A stretch of 64,000 nucleotides of DNA from Methylobacterium sp. Leaf465 (GCF_001424705.1 NZ_LMRA01000004.1:62001-126000); one strand, 5' to 3'. Positions 15,789 to 26,532 are shown, counted from the stretch's first letter. Made by a program: numbers and translations. Notes: generated by a model from the letters alone, not told the origin.

Positions 15789-16757
15789 ATGCTTGCCCGC
15801 CTCCTCCTCGCGACCCGCCTCGCCACTGCAGCCGGATCCGTCACGGGATCGATCCTCTGGGGGATGTCGGCTCCCGCGATGGCGCAGGACGCGTCCGACT
15901 TCGTCGTCCGGCTCAATCGGTTGGAAAACCAGTCGCGTCAGACCGCGGGGCAGATCGAAACGCTGCAGTATGAAAATCGCCAGTTGAAGGAGCAGCTCCG
16001 CAAGTTTCAAGAGGACGTGGAGTTCCGCCTGCAGGAGGCGAAGGGGGGCCGCAGCGGCGCTCCATCGGGGACCAATCCGGCTCCGGCCAAGCCCCAGAAG
16101 CGCAGCGACGCCTTCGATCCCGAGCACAATCTTGGCAAACCGGGCGCGCCGATGCAGCTGGGTACCACCACGCCGAGCGGGGCGGGGGCCGAAGCGCCCC
16201 GGGCTCGCAACGTGCCTCCGGCGGTCGTCGAGGCGGATGACGAGGAGCCCGGCCTGACGCCGCCTGGTCTCGGCGGCCCAGTCGACCTGTCACCGCCCGC
16301 CCGCGTTCCGACCACCGGTGCACTTCCGAATCCGCCCCGGGCCGGCAGCGTCGCTGCTACGGGGACGGGGGATGCGCGCGCCGATTACGAGATGGCCTAC
16401 GCCTACATCCTTCAGCGCCAGTACGAGCAGGCCGAGATGGGCCTGCGCCAATTCATCCAATCCCACCCGCGCGACGCACTGGTGCCATCAGCAACCTACT
16501 GGCTCGGCGAGAGCTACCTACAGCGCAATCGCAACCGCGAGGCGGCCGAGCAATTCCTGAAAGTCTCCACGGACTATGCACGCTCGGCGCAGGCGCCGGA
16601 TGCCATGTTGAAGCTCGGAGCTTCGCTCAATGCGCTCGGAGCCCGCGAGCAGGCCTGTGCGACCCTCGCGGAATTGGAGCGTAAATTTCCTTCTGCCAGC
16701 GCCAGCGTCCGCCAGGGCGTGACCCGCGAACAGAAGCGCGCGCGCTGCGCCGCCTGA
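15789..16757 (+). CDS. cpoB: Cell division coordinator CpoB (YbgF)
   Basis: 322 residues, periplasmic. A signal peptide runs to about residue 33 (core LATAAGSVTGSILWGMSAPA, cleavage after AMA). A coiled coil follows (LNRLENQSRQTAGQIETLQ to about 80), then a Pro/Gly-rich linker (about 85-195) and a TPR domain (about 200-320) with YEMAYAYILQRQYEQAEMG and YWLGESYLQRNRNREAAEQF. The family couples peptidoglycan synthesis with Tol-Pal at the septum. The terminal TGA overlaps the probable tilS start. The linker is longer than in enterobacteria. Confidence 0.93.
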   Translation: MLARLLLATRLATAAGSVTGSILWGMSAPAMAQDASDFVVRLNRLENQSRQTAGQIETLQYENRQLKEQLRKFQEDVEFRLQEAKGGRSGAPSGTNPAPAKPQKRSDAFDPEHNLGKPGAPMQLGTTTPSGAGAEAPRARNVPPAVVEADDEEPGLTPPGLGGPVDLSPPARVPTTGALPNPPRAGSVAATGTGDARADYEMAYAYILQRQYEQAEMGLRQFIQSHPRDALVPSATYWLGESYLQRNRNREAAEQFLKVSTDYARSAQAPDAMLKLGASLNALGAREQACATLAELERKFPSASASVRQGVTREQKRARCAA

Positions 16758-17755
16758 GCAAACCGGTCGACGCGGTCGAGGACGCGCTCCGCCCCTATCT
16801 GACTGGCGGAACGGTCCTCCTCGCGGTCTCCGGCGGACCCGACTCGACCGCGTTGATGGCTGCAGCGGCGGCCGTCGATCCTGCGGCGACCGTCCACGTC
16901 GCCACGGTCGATCACAACCTTCGGCCTGAAGCGGGCGTGGAAGCCGAGGCGGTCGCCAGCCTCGCCGAAGCTGTCGGTCTCCCCCACCGAACCTTGGCCT
17001 GGACCGGACCAAAGCCGTCGCGGGGGCTTCAGGAGGCCGCCCGCATCGCGCGTTACGCTCTCCTTGCCACCCATGCCGAAACCATCGGTGCCGGGCTCGT
17101 GCTCACCGGGCACACCCGGGACGATCAGGCCGAGACCGTTCTGATGCGTCTCCTGGCGGGGAGCGGGCCGGCAGGCCTCGCGGGTATGCGCACCGAGCGA
17201 TCCCTGACACCTTCCATCAGACTGGCACGGCCCTTCCTGAAAATCGCGAAGGCTCAACTCGTGGACTATTGCGAGCGCCGGCAATTCGCCTTCGTGCGCG
17301 ACCCATCCAACGACGACGAACGCTTCGCCCGAGCACGCCTGCGCCGGCTCATACCGGACCTCACTCGCGAAGGTCTGAGTCCGGATCGGCTCTGCCGTCT
17401 CGCGGCGCGCTGCGCTCGTGACGACGCGGCCTTGACGGAAGCGGCGCGGATCGCTTTCGCGACGGCACTCCGGCCGGAGTGCCGCCCCGGCATCCACCTG
17501 GACGGTCCCCATCTTCGCTTCCTGCCGGACGCCGTACTTCTTCGTGTTGCGAGCCTCGCGGCGGAGCAGATGAAGCCCGATAGCCCGGAGCGGCTGGAAC
17601 GGCTCGAAGCCCTCGTTCTGGATGACCTTCGACCCGCCCTGCATGAGGGGATTCCAGTACGCCGGACTCTGCGTGGGATATTGTTCGAAGTGACGCGGGC
17701 AGGGGATCTGGTGCTGACCTCGGCGCCACTGCGCCGAGGAAGGAAATCTTCGTAA
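16754..17755 (+). CDS. tilS: tRNA(Ile)-lysidine synthase, probable CTG start
   Basis: About 333 residues. It converts the wobble C34 of tRNA-Ile2 (CAU) to lysidine using ATP, an essential step. The N-type ATP-pyrophosphatase loop AVSGGPDSTALM is at about residues 24-35, followed by TVDHNLRPEAGVEAEAV, GHTRDDQAETVLMRLLAGSG and the C-terminal RDPSNDDERFARARLRRLI. The first ATG (16853) lies inside the loop motif, and no ATG, GTG or TTG occurs upstream before a stop at 16682. CTG at 16754 overlaps the cpoB stop as CTGA and gives a natural N-terminus. ATT at 16685, with GGAG five bases upstream, is the rival. Confidence 0.85.
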   Translation: MSKPVDAVEDALRPYLTGGTVLLAVSGGPDSTALMAAAAAVDPAATVHVATVDHNLRPEAGVEAEAVASLAEAVGLPHRTLAWTGPKPSRGLQEAARIARYALLATHAETIGAGLVLTGHTRDDQAETVLMRLLAGSGPAGLAGMRTERSLTPSIRLARPFLKIAKAQLVDYCERRQFAFVRDPSNDDERFARARLRRLIPDLTREGLSPDRLCRLAARCARDDAALTEAARIAFATALRPECRPGIHLDGPHLRFLPDAVLLRVASLAAEQMKPDSPERLERLEALVLDDLRPALHEGIPVRRTLRGILFEVTRAGDLVLTSAPLRRGRKSS

Positions 17756-17914
17756 CCCTCCCATCCGATGCGGCCTTGCCGCGGCGGCATGGCCATGGCA
17801 CGGCCTCCCCTTCGACTTGGCAAGGGGGGACTCGCTGCCTACATTGGCGGGGAGCGTCAGGAGCGACCCGCCCCAATTCGCGCGGCGGGCCCCGATGCCT
17901 CCAGGGATTGATCG

Positions 17915-19831
<1,917 letters not shown>

Positions 19832-19858
19832 AACCTGAGATAAGCCACATCTGACATC

Positions 19859-19886
19859 ACGAGCCCGCCACCGGCGGGCTCGTTCG
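19859..19886 (+). terminator. Terminator-like hairpin after ftsH
   Basis: Perfect 11-base arms ACGAGCCCGCC and GGCGGGCTCGT with a three-base loop ACC, 27 bases after the ftsH stop. Only a weak T run (TCGT) follows. Confidence 0.6.
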
Positions 19887-20069
19887 TATCAAGGCCGTCC
19901 TAACGATATGATGGATTTGGTCTTCAAGGGCGGGATCCGGCAACCGGATTTTCATCCCATGGGTGAACCTAATGCCGAAGCATCATCACCGGCGGTCAGT
20001 CGGAGGATTGCGTCTTAAGGCGGACTCAGTTCCCCTACACACGAGAACAGCAGACGGGACGCGAAAAGC

Positions 20070-21413
20070 ATGTCGCGCAAGTATTTCGGCACGGATGGTA
20101 TCCGGGGACGGGCCAACGGCGTCATCACGCCGGAACTTGCCCTGAAGGTCGGTCAAGCGGCAGGCTTAATCTTCCAGCGCGGCGATTACCGCCATCGAGT
20201 CGTGATCGGCAAGGATACGCGTCTCTCGGGCTACATGATTGAAACCGCTCTGATTGCCGGCTTCACATCGATGGGCATGGACGTACTCCAACTCGGGCCG
20301 ATGCCAACCCCGGCCGTTGCGATGCTCACCCGATCCATGCGCGCCGATATCGGCGTGATGATCTCAGCTTCGCACAATCCTTTCGAGGACAACGGCATCA
20401 AGCTGTTCGGGCCCGACGGCTTCAAGCTCAGTGACGATGTCGAGCGGGAGATCGAGGCACTGATCGACGGCGAACTGCATAAGCGTCTGGCTGGTTCGCG
20501 GGACCTTGGACGTGCCAAGCGCATCGAGAGCGTGCACGCCCGCTACATCGAATTCGCCAAGCGCTCCCTGCCGCGCAACGTCACCCTTGACGGCCTGCGC
20601 ATCGTCGTGGATTGCGCGAACGGCGCCGCCTACCGAGTGGCACCCGAAACCCTCTGGGAGTTGGGTGCCGAAGTGATCGCCATCGGCGTTGAGCCAGACG
20701 GCTTCAATATCAACCGTGACGTCGGTTCAACCGCGCCGGCTGCGCTTGCGGCCAAGGTTCGGGAGCTGCGCGCTGATATCGGCATCGCCTTGGATGGCGA
20801 CGCAGACCGGGTCCTTATCATCGATGAGAAGGGCCAGTCCGTCGACGGTGATCAGCTGATGGCCGTGGTCGCTCGGTCATGGAAGGAGGATGACCGCCTA
20901 ACGCAGCCGGGGCTGGTCGCAACGATCATGTCGAACCTGGGCCTAGAGCGTTTCCTGGGTGGCATCGGTCTGAATCTAGCGCGCACCGCAGTGGGCGACC
21001 GCTACGTGCTCGAACACATGCGAGAGCACGGCTACAATCTCGGCGGCGAGCAGTCTGGACACATCATCATGTCGGATTACGCCACCACCGGCGACGGCCT
21101 CGTGGCGGCCTTGCAGTTGCTCAGCGTCGTGAAGCGTCAGGAGCGCCCGGTTAGCGAAGTCTGCCACTGCTTCGAGCCGCTGCCGCAAATCCTCAAGAAC
21201 GTACGCTACCGGTCCGGCCAGCCGCTGAGTGCGGATTCGGTCGTCACGGCAATTGCTCAGGCGCGTGAGCGCCTCGGCAATTCCGGCCGCCTGGTGATCC
21301 GCCCGTCGGGCACAGAGACGGTGATCCGTGTGATGGCCGAAGGGGACGACCGGGGCCTCGTCACGGAGGTGGTGGATGATGTAGTCGAGGCTGTTGCCAA
21401 AGCTGCGGCGTGA
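20070..21413 (+). CDS. glmM: Phosphoglucosamine mutase
   Basis: 447 residues. It interconverts glucosamine-6-phosphate and glucosamine-1-phosphate for UDP-GlcNAc, feeding peptidoglycan and lipopolysaccharide. Seen: the start [15 protein letters not shown], the active-site phosphoserine loop [17 protein letters not shown] (Ser101), the Mg-binding loop [11 protein letters not shown] (about 242-252), the sugar-binding [10 protein letters not shown], and the phosphate-binding [14 protein letters not shown] near the end. It follows ftsH as in most Alphaproteobacteria and has its own 238-base upstream region. Confidence 0.98.
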   Translation: MSRKYFGTDGIRGRANGVITPELALKVGQAAGLIFQRGDYRHRVVIGKDTRLSGYMIETALIAGFTSMGMDVLQLGPMPTPAVAMLTRSMRADIGVMISASHNPFEDNGIKLFGPDGFKLSDDVEREIEALIDGELHKRLAGSRDLGRAKRIESVHARYIEFAKRSLPRNVTLDGLRIVVDCANGAAYRVAPETLWELGAEVIAIGVEPDGFNINRDVGSTAPAALAAKVRELRADIGIALDGDADRVLIIDEKGQSVDGDQLMAVVARSWKEDDRLTQPGLVATIMSNLGLERFLGGIGLNLARTAVGDRYVLEHMREHGYNLGGEQSGHIIMSDYATTGDGLVAALQLLSVVKRQERPVSEVCHCFEPLPQILKNVRYRSGQPLSADSVVTAIAQARERLGNSGRLVIRPSGTETVIRVMAEGDDRGLVTEVVDDVVEAVAKAAA

Positions 21414-21477
21414 ATTCGCTCGGGTTTGACTAAAACGGCTCGGCACAGATGCTTTGGCCCATTCGAGATGCGAGACC

Positions 21478-21810
21478 TTAGATCTGATCGTAAGCCGCAG
21501 GTGCGACCTCTCGCCAGGCGGCCAGGAGAGCTGCGGCCAGCATGTCCTCATCCGCCTCCCAAAGGGTGAGACAAGTCCAACCGCGCCGACCCCAAGCGCC
21601 GTCCACCGCTTCGAAGAGATCGGGCTCGGCCTCGATCCACTCGGCCTGCAGCGTTCGCGAGAGGCGCAGAACCAACCGTTCCTCTTCCACCCACAGCGTC
21701 GCGAAGATCCGCCCAAGAACCCGAAAGTCCGGGTGTCCGTTGTGCGCCCCCTCGGTTACTTCAGGAAGTGCCCCGGCCAAGCGGCGAACATCCTCTGGTC
21801 TGCTGGGCAC
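21478..21810 (-). CDS. MmcQ/YjbR family protein
   Basis: About 110 residues from GTG 21810. The YjbR fold is indicated by PEDVRRLAGALPEVTEGAHN, then GHPDFRVLGRIFATLWVEE and the C-terminal AWGRRGWTCLTLWEADEDML. Family members adopt a double-wing DNA-binding-like fold; no catalytic role is established. A longer start at GTG 21873 adds 21 residues with lower G/C bias, so I prefer the shorter form. It is convergent with glmM. Confidence 0.75.
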   Translation of the reverse strand: MPSRPEDVRRLAGALPEVTEGAHNGHPDFRVLGRIFATLWVEEERLVLRLSRTLQAEWIEAEPDLFEAVDGAWGRRGWTCLTLWEADEDMLAAALLAAWREVAPAAYDQI

Positions 21811-21927
21811 GGGCAGTGTTTCCCTGTCGCTTAAATTTCTACTCAAAACGAGCGTGCATTCCGCCGTAATCACGGACCAAGCGTTGTGTGACAGCCGTCA
21901 ACGCATCCGCAAGGATAAAATTTAACG

Positions 21928-21943
21928 TTAAATCCGATTTAAC
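21928..21943. promoter_or_regulatory. Candidate CtrA box upstream of the first barrel gene
   Basis: TTAA-N7-TTAAC is an exact CtrA consensus. It sits inside a larger dyad, GTTAAAT-CCG-ATTTAAC (21927-21943), and next to a perfect palindrome TTTAACGTTAAA (21921-21932). The barrel-gene start is 77 bases downstream. Confidence 0.5.
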
Positions 21944-22019
21944 TCTTGGATCCCATGATGTCCCCGTCATCCCGCCGGCATTTCAGGCTTCCGGCACACG
22001 GTCGATTGAAGGACATCCG

Positions 22020-22889
22020 ATGCGCCGCACCAAGCTGTCTGCCTTGGCGCGCTCGATCACGCTCTTTGCGAGCGTGGCAGCGCCCTGCCTCGCCCAAGCG
22101 GCGGATCTGCTTCCGCCCCTGCCGCCCGAGCCGCTGCCCCCGCCCGTTGAGATCGGCGGCGGCTGGTACCTGCGCGGCGACGTCGGCGTTGGCGCAACCA
22201 GCGTGGGCGCCATCTCGACCACGGTCCTGAAGGGATCGCTTCCGGACGGGTACCGATACGACCAGAAGGCCATCGAAAGCCAATTTTTCGCCGGCGGCGG
22301 TGTCGGCTATCAGTTCGGCGCTTACTTCCACGGCGATATCACGGCCGAGTACCGCGGCGGCGGCAAGCTGACCTTCCAGGACAGCTATGGAGCGGATTGC
22401 CGCTCGGATGGGTGCCGCGGGGTCAACGCGTATCAAGCCAACTTGGCGTCCGTCGTCGTAATGGCGAACGGCTACATTGATCTCGGCACCTGGTATGGCG
22501 TGACGCCCTTCGTCGGCGGCGGCGTCGGCACTGCGTTCCACGACTTTTCCGGATTCAACGATCGCGGCTTCGGCAACGCGACCGGCGGGTATGGATTCGC
22601 GAAGGACAAACATTCGAACACGCTGGCCTGGGCGGCTATGGCCGGTCTCGCCTACAGCGTGACGCCCAATTTGAAGCTGGAACTCGGCTATCGCTACCTC
22701 AATCTGGGTGACGTGCGCTCGGGTGTCGTGAACTGCATCAACCAGGATTGCGGTGGCGCGGTCTACAAGGTGAAGGAGGTCACCTCCCACGACGTCCGGA
22801 TCGGCATGCGCTGGCTGCTCGGTGGCATCGTCGCCCCTGCAGTCGCCGAGTATCAGCCCGAGCCGGCCCCGTTGGTTCGCAAATACTGA
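22020..22889 (+). CDS. Outer-membrane beta-barrel protein 1
   Basis: 289 residues. A signal peptide (cleavage after AQA near residue 28) is followed by a Pro-rich spacer LPPLPPEPLPPPVEIGGG and then alternating strands ending in a C-terminal aromatic (Tyr). GGWYLRGDVGVGATS, YFHGDITAEYRGGGKL, LKLELGYRYLNLGDV and VRIGMRWLLGG are typical of the eight-strand porin-like/Omp25-31 barrel group of Rhizobiales. Four Cys in two loops (DCRSDGCRG, NCINQDCGG) may form disulfides. AAGGA precedes the ATG. First of three tandem barrel genes; each has its own promoter region and terminator. Confidence 0.85.
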   Translation: MRRTKLSALARSITLFASVAAPCLAQAADLLPPLPPEPLPPPVEIGGGWYLRGDVGVGATSVGAISTTVLKGSLPDGYRYDQKAIESQFFAGGGVGYQFGAYFHGDITAEYRGGGKLTFQDSYGADCRSDGCRGVNAYQANLASVVVMANGYIDLGTWYGVTPFVGGGVGTAFHDFSGFNDRGFGNATGGYGFAKDKHSNTLAWAAMAGLAYSVTPNLKLELGYRYLNLGDVRSGVVNCINQDCGGAVYKVKEVTSHDVRIGMRWLLGGIVAPAVAEYQPEPAPLVRKY

Positions 22890-22946
22890 CGGAGGCGTGC
22901 CCTGCCGGGTGGCCCCCCCCAGCAGGGACAGAGACCGGATGGATCC

Positions 22947-22990
22947 GAAGGCCGAAGACGCGGGGTGCCGCGTCCTCGGCCTTCGTCCGT
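22947..22990 (+). terminator. Terminator after barrel gene 1
   Basis: Arms GAAGGCCGA-a-GACGCG and CGCGTC-c-TCGGCCTTC pair over 15 positions with one A/C mismatch and a six-base loop; GTCCGTTT follows. Confidence 0.7.
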
Positions 22991-23040
22991 TTCCGGGCGT
23001 CGGCGATCATCAAAAACCCCGTTGCGACAAAGCGTTAGGG

Positions 23041-23056
23041 TTAAGTCCTCTCTAAC
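23041..23056. promoter_or_regulatory. Candidate CtrA box upstream of barrel gene 2
   Basis: TTAA-N7-CTAAC differs from the CtrA consensus at one position. It is enclosed by an inverted repeat CGTTAG (23033-23038) / CTAACG (23052-23057). The gene start at 23146 is 90 bases downstream. Confidence 0.4.
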
Positions 23057-23145
23057 GGTTCCGCTCTAAAGTGCGGCGTTGCGTGATCCGAGGCGTGCCG
23101 CGCGCCCCTTCGATCGCTTCAAATCGTTCAGCGTTCGAGAGTGTC

Positions 23146-23991
23146 ATGGCCGCATCCACGTTCCGGTTCGTCACGGCCTTCGGGCTGATGCTCGCTGCTC
23201 AAGGGCTGGCGCCCACCGCCTCGGCGGCGGATCTTCGCCCCCTGCCACCACCGCCACCGGCCCCGGTCGCCATCGGGGAGGGGTGGTACCTCCGGGTCGA
23301 CGCGACGGTCAGCGATTATGCCCGTCCCCATGATGCGACCCCAGCGCCGGCCGACGGACGCCCCCTCAATCCCCTCACGCGCCTGAATCTCGAGACGGTT
23401 CCCGGCTATGGCGGCGGCGTCGGCTACCGCATCAACAACTGGCTGCGCGTGGACGCCACGATCGATCAGCGGATACCCGCCCGCTACAGCGCCTATTCGT
23501 CGGGCTCGGACTTCGTGACGGGCTACAACATCGAATCCGCTCAGCTCGACGTCCTCACCGGATTGGTGAACATCTATGCCGACCTCGGGACCTGGTGGGG
23601 CCTGACGCCCTATATTGGCGGGGGCATCGGCTTCGCCGATAAGCATCTCGGCAAGGCCTACACCCAGACGACCTGCATCCTGGAAGCCTGCGACGGCAAT
23701 GCGGGCACCGGCTTGCGCGACGTTGTGCGGCGCCCGAGCCGCTCGGTCGCTTCCTTGGCCTGGGCCCTCATAGGCGGCGTGTCCTACGAGATCGGCGCCG
23801 GCCTGAGCCTCGACACCAGCTATCGCTACGTCGATCTCGGCCGCGCCAAGACAGGGCTCGACACCTACGGCTTCGATTCGCGCCTGAAGGACCTCGCCTC
23901 GCATGAGGTCCGCGTCGGCCTGCGCTACCGCTTCGCTGGCGGTCCGGCGAGCCTCCCCGGTGCGAGCTGGAACCGAAATCCCTACGAATAA
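23146..23991 (+). CDS. Outer-membrane beta-barrel protein 2
   Basis: 281 residues. The signal peptide ends at ASA near residue 27, followed by a Pro-rich linker LRPLPPPPPAPVAIGEGWYL analogous to the first barrel. Barrel strands include YGGGVGYRINNWLRVDATID, LGTWWGLTPYIGGGIGF, LSLDTSYRYVDLGRA and SHEVRVGLRYRFAGG. Two Cys are in one loop (CILEACDG). The end NRNPYE is not a classical terminal Phe, so the last strand is a few residues inside. It is clearly paralogous to the gene before it. Function as a porin or structural barrel cannot be distinguished. Confidence 0.83.
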   Translation: MAASTFRFVTAFGLMLAAQGLAPTASAADLRPLPPPPPAPVAIGEGWYLRVDATVSDYARPHDATPAPADGRPLNPLTRLNLETVPGYGGGVGYRINNWLRVDATIDQRIPARYSAYSSGSDFVTGYNIESAQLDVLTGLVNIYADLGTWWGLTPYIGGGIGFADKHLGKAYTQTTCILEACDGNAGTGLRDVVRRPSRSVASLAWALIGGVSYEIGAGLSLDTSYRYVDLGRAKTGLDTYGFDSRLKDLASHEVRVGLRYRFAGGPASLPGASWNRNPYE

Positions 23992-23995
23992 GGGA

Positions 23996-24031
23996 CCCGG
24001 CCCGGCGAGCGCCTCGCCGCCGGGCTCCTTA
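23996..24031 (+). terminator. Terminator-like hairpin after barrel gene 2
   Basis: CCCGGC-cc-GGCGAG pairs with CTCGCC-GCCGGG around loop CGC, starting just after the stop codon; CTCCTT follows. Confidence 0.6.
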
Positions 24032-24139
24032 CCGTTCCCGCGAAGGACAGGGCAACGGAACGTTAAGGTTACTCAAGTAAAACCGAACCATAGGCTCAGC
24101 CATCTGACCCATCGGGCTCACGCCCTAAGGACGACATCG

Positions 24140-25060
24140 ATGCGTACCGTTTCCCTCGCGCTCCTGACCGGTTTCACTGTCGGAATCGTCGTGCCGGCGT
24201 GGGGCGCGGACCTCGATTACGGCATCCTGCGCGGCTCCGACTACGAACCCGAAGTCCAGATCATCGACTGGAACGGCGTCTATTTCGGTGGACACGGCGG
24301 GTACTCGTCGGCGACCGCCGGCTTCAAGAACGCCTACACGCCGCTGGTGTCGAACGCCTTGCGCTACTCCACCGCAGAAACGACCTTCAACGCCTCCAGC
24401 CTGCTTGCGTCCCGCGGTGGCAATATGGAAGGGGCCAGCTACGGCGCCTTCGCGGGCTTCAACTACCAGTCTGACGAGACCGTGATCGGCATTGAGGCCG
24501 ACTATACGCGGTTCGACCGGACAGCCTCGACGCGGGACAGCCTTAGCCGGTTCAAGGTCGGATCCGACGGTTACCTGGAGACGGTCTCGCTGACCGGTGC
24601 CGCGACCGCGCGGATCGAGGATTACGGCACGATCCGCGCCCGCGGCGGCTACGCGATCGGAAACTTCCTGCCATACGTTACGGGCGGCCTCGCCATCGGC
24701 CGGGTCCATACCGAGCAATCCGTCGCGATTCAGGATTACGGCTACGACACGATCGCCTACAAGGCCAATCAAGCTCTGACGACGGGCAATCCCGTGGCGG
24801 TCAAGAACTTCGGCTACACTGCGAACGGTTTCGACCCGAACAACCCGGAATCCGGAACTCCGGCCACCCAGGTGGTCCGCACTGCCAAGACCAAGACCAT
24901 GGGCGGCTTCGTTCTTGGTGGCGGCCTGGAGTTCGCCCTGACGAGCAACATCCTCCTGCGTGGCGAATATCAGTACGTCATGCTCAACGACTTCCAGCAG
25001 AGTGCCGCGAACCGGATCGCCATCAGCACCGTGCGGGCCGGCGCCGCCGTGAAATTCTGA
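24140..25060 (+). CDS. Outer-membrane beta-barrel protein 3 (Omp25/31-like)
   Basis: 306 residues. The signal peptide is cleaved after VPAWGA near residue 22. The start of the mature part, IIDWNGVYFGGHGGYSSA, is the Omp25/31 (OmpA-like porin) hallmark of Rhizobiales. Strands include YGAFAGFNYQSDETVIGIEA, TARIEDYGTIRARGGYAIG, FLPYVTGGLAIGRV and LLRGEYQYVMLNDF; it ends in the outer-membrane targeting Phe (GAAVKF). It is a different branch from the two barrels upstream. CGTTAAGGTTAC at 24061-24072 recalls the upstream motifs but is not a CtrA box. Confidence 0.87.
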   Translation: MRTVSLALLTGFTVGIVVPAWGADLDYGILRGSDYEPEVQIIDWNGVYFGGHGGYSSATAGFKNAYTPLVSNALRYSTAETTFNASSLLASRGGNMEGASYGAFAGFNYQSDETVIGIEADYTRFDRTASTRDSLSRFKVGSDGYLETVSLTGAATARIEDYGTIRARGGYAIGNFLPYVTGGLAIGRVHTEQSVAIQDYGYDTIAYKANQALTTGNPVAVKNFGYTANGFDPNNPESGTPATQVVRTAKTKTMGGFVLGGGLEFALTSNILLRGEYQYVMLNDFQQSAANRIAISTVRAGAAVKF

Positions 25061-25069
25061 AGGCCCTTA

Positions 25070-25093
25070 AGCGATCGCTCGCTCTTTTCTTTT
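25070..25093 (+). terminator. Terminator after barrel gene 3
   Basis: Short stem AGCGA-TCGC-TCGCT followed directly by CTTTTCTTTT, ten bases after the stop codon. The stem is short but the T tract is the best in the window. Confidence 0.6.
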
Positions 25094-25137
25094 ACGGTCG
25101 TCCGCGCGGCGACCACGCCGCCGCCGGGAGTTCGTTC

Positions 25138-25401
25138 ATGCGTCGCCACATTTTACTCGGCAGCGCCGCGGCCTTGTTCGCGAGCGCTGCGGCCTCGTTC
25201 GTAGGAGCAGCGCCCGCTCACGCAGGCGGTGAACCCGGCCGGGGCGACCGGCGCCCGCTCCTCCCGCCGCACATCGCCTACCGGGATCCGGTCTACGTTG
25301 CCCCGCGACGCCCGGTCGTCCTGATTCCCGTCCGTCGCGTGCCGCGCTCTCTCGCACTACCGCTCTACAATGAGCCTCCGCCGCGCTTCCAGGCGCTCTG
25401 A
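25138..25401 (+). CDS. Small secreted proline/arginine-rich protein
   Basis: 87 residues. A signal peptide with core LGSAAALFASAAASFVGAA is probably cleaved after AHA near residue 29. The remaining 58 residues are rich in Pro, Arg and Tyr with no recognised domain: LPPHIAYRDPVYVAPRRPVV then PLYNEPPPRFQAL. No cysteine. It may be a cell-wall-associated or intrinsically disordered periplasmic protein. It lies 77 bases after barrel 3 but behind that gene's terminator, and is convergent with the HNH gene. Confidence 0.6.
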   Translation: MRRHILLGSAAALFASAAASFVGAAPAHAGGEPGRGDRRPLLPPHIAYRDPVYVAPRRPVVLIPVRRVPRSLALPLYNEPPPRFQAL

Positions 25402-25407
25402 CCGCAC

Positions 25408-25956
25408 TCAGGTCTCCAACTCGGTGTCCCAGTAGAGATAATCGAGCCAAGTGTGGTGATACTCCCGGTGATCGAACTCCGGCTGGCGGCGGTGCAGCTC
25501 ATGCCGTGTCGGCCGGTGCGGCTCGTGGAGCAGAGGCATGTCCGCCTCTGCCGGGGTGCGATTGGCCTTGCGCAGATTGCAGGGGGAACAGGCCGCGACG
25601 ACGTTCTCCCAGCTCGACAGGCCGCCGCGGGACCGGGGCACGACATGGTCGAAGGTTAGGCCACCCGCCGGAAGGCGCAGGCCGCAATACTGACAGGAAA
25701 AAGTGTCTCGCAGGTAGATGTTGTAGCGGGTGAAGGCCGGGCTACGTGCCAGCGTCACATAGCTCTTCAGGGCAACGACGCTAGGCACGCGCAGCGAGCG
25801 AGACGGGGACCGAGCCTCGACGTCGTAGCTGGCCACCAGCGTGACTCGATCGAGGAACAATGCTGTGAAGGCATCCTTCCAACACCACAAGGAGAGCGGA
25901 TTATAAGAGAGCGGCCGATAATCCGCATTCAGTACGAGCGTTTGAAGATCCAGCAT
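25408..25956 (-). CDS. HNH endonuclease family protein
   Basis: 182 residues. The HNH metal-finger core is complete: FSCQYCGLRLPAGGLTFDHV (zinc Cys pair and first His), PRSRGGLSSWENVVAACSPC (Asn) and NLRKAN. The N-terminal 80 residues, beginning LVLNADYRPLSYNPLSLWCW, are characteristic of a widespread chromosomal HNH family in Alphaproteobacteria and Actinobacteria of unknown cellular role. GAGAGGG lies upstream of ATG. A small frame ends 21 bases upstream on the same strand and may be co-transcribed. Confidence 0.9.
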   Translation of the reverse strand: MLDLQTLVLNADYRPLSYNPLSLWCWKDAFTALFLDRVTLVASYDVEARSPSRSLRVPSVVALKSYVTLARSPAFTRYNIYLRDTFSCQYCGLRLPAGGLTFDHVVPRSRGGLSSWENVVAACSPCNLRKANRTPAEADMPLLHEPHRPTRHELHRRQPEFDHREYHHTWLDYLYWDTELET

Positions 25957-25977
25957 CGGCGCTACCCTCTCGACGGG

Positions 25978-26154
25978 TCAACAGAGGGACAACGCGCGGA
26001 GGTCGGTGGGCGCATCGTCCCAGGTTGGTGAAAGATCAAACATCTCCGCGTCCCGGAGCGTCGTGGCGCAGGCGGAAATGGGGGTAGGGCCCAGCCGCTC
26101 GACAAGCGCCGAGGAGGGGTGGGAGAGCCAGGCATTGGCCAAAAGCCGTCGCAT
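25978..26154 (-). CDS. Hypothetical small protein upstream of HNH gene
   Basis: 58 residues from ATG 26154: starts MRRLLANAWLSHPSSALVE and ends SPTWDDAPTDLRALSLC. About four fifths of its codons end in G or C, as expected for a real gene here. No good ribosome site precedes this ATG, and a neighbouring frame from ATG 26243 gives a plausible N-terminus (MDLAFSFPCEEVATTI) that deteriorates near 26155, so an old frameshift joining the two is possible. No domain recognised. Confidence 0.42.
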   Translation of the reverse strand: MRRLLANAWLSHPSSALVERLGPTPISACATTLRDAEMFDLSPTWDDAPTDLRALSLC

Positions 26155-26532
26155 CGGGCGGGAACGCCCGGTTCGTGGCGACGCACATCGGCGCGGATGG
26201 TCGTCGCCACCTCCTCGCACGGGAACGAAAAGGCCAAGTCCATCGGGATTTAGTCTAATATCAGCGTGACACGCTTGTGAAGGTCACCCCCGCTCTCCAC
26301 GAGGTCGCGCCCACAGATCGGCGATCCGTACCGATCAGCTGCCTGTATCTGCCGCACCGTCAGCCTTTCGCCCCATTGCTCGGCGATGGGGCGGTTTCCG
26401 GTCGCTCCCCGTGCTTCCGAGTCGTGCAGGTTCTACCCGTCCGGTTCGGGCATGCGGGTTGCCAGTGGCCCGACGAGGCGAGGCGCGACAGCGCGCCAGA
26501 ACCGCGCGACGGCGCAGCGCGAAAGGATCATC

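Noticed and set aside
24061..24083. Third CtrA box before barrel gene 3
   Set aside because: TTAA and TTAC are present but the second half-site is not at seven bases; only general similarity to the upstream motifs remains.
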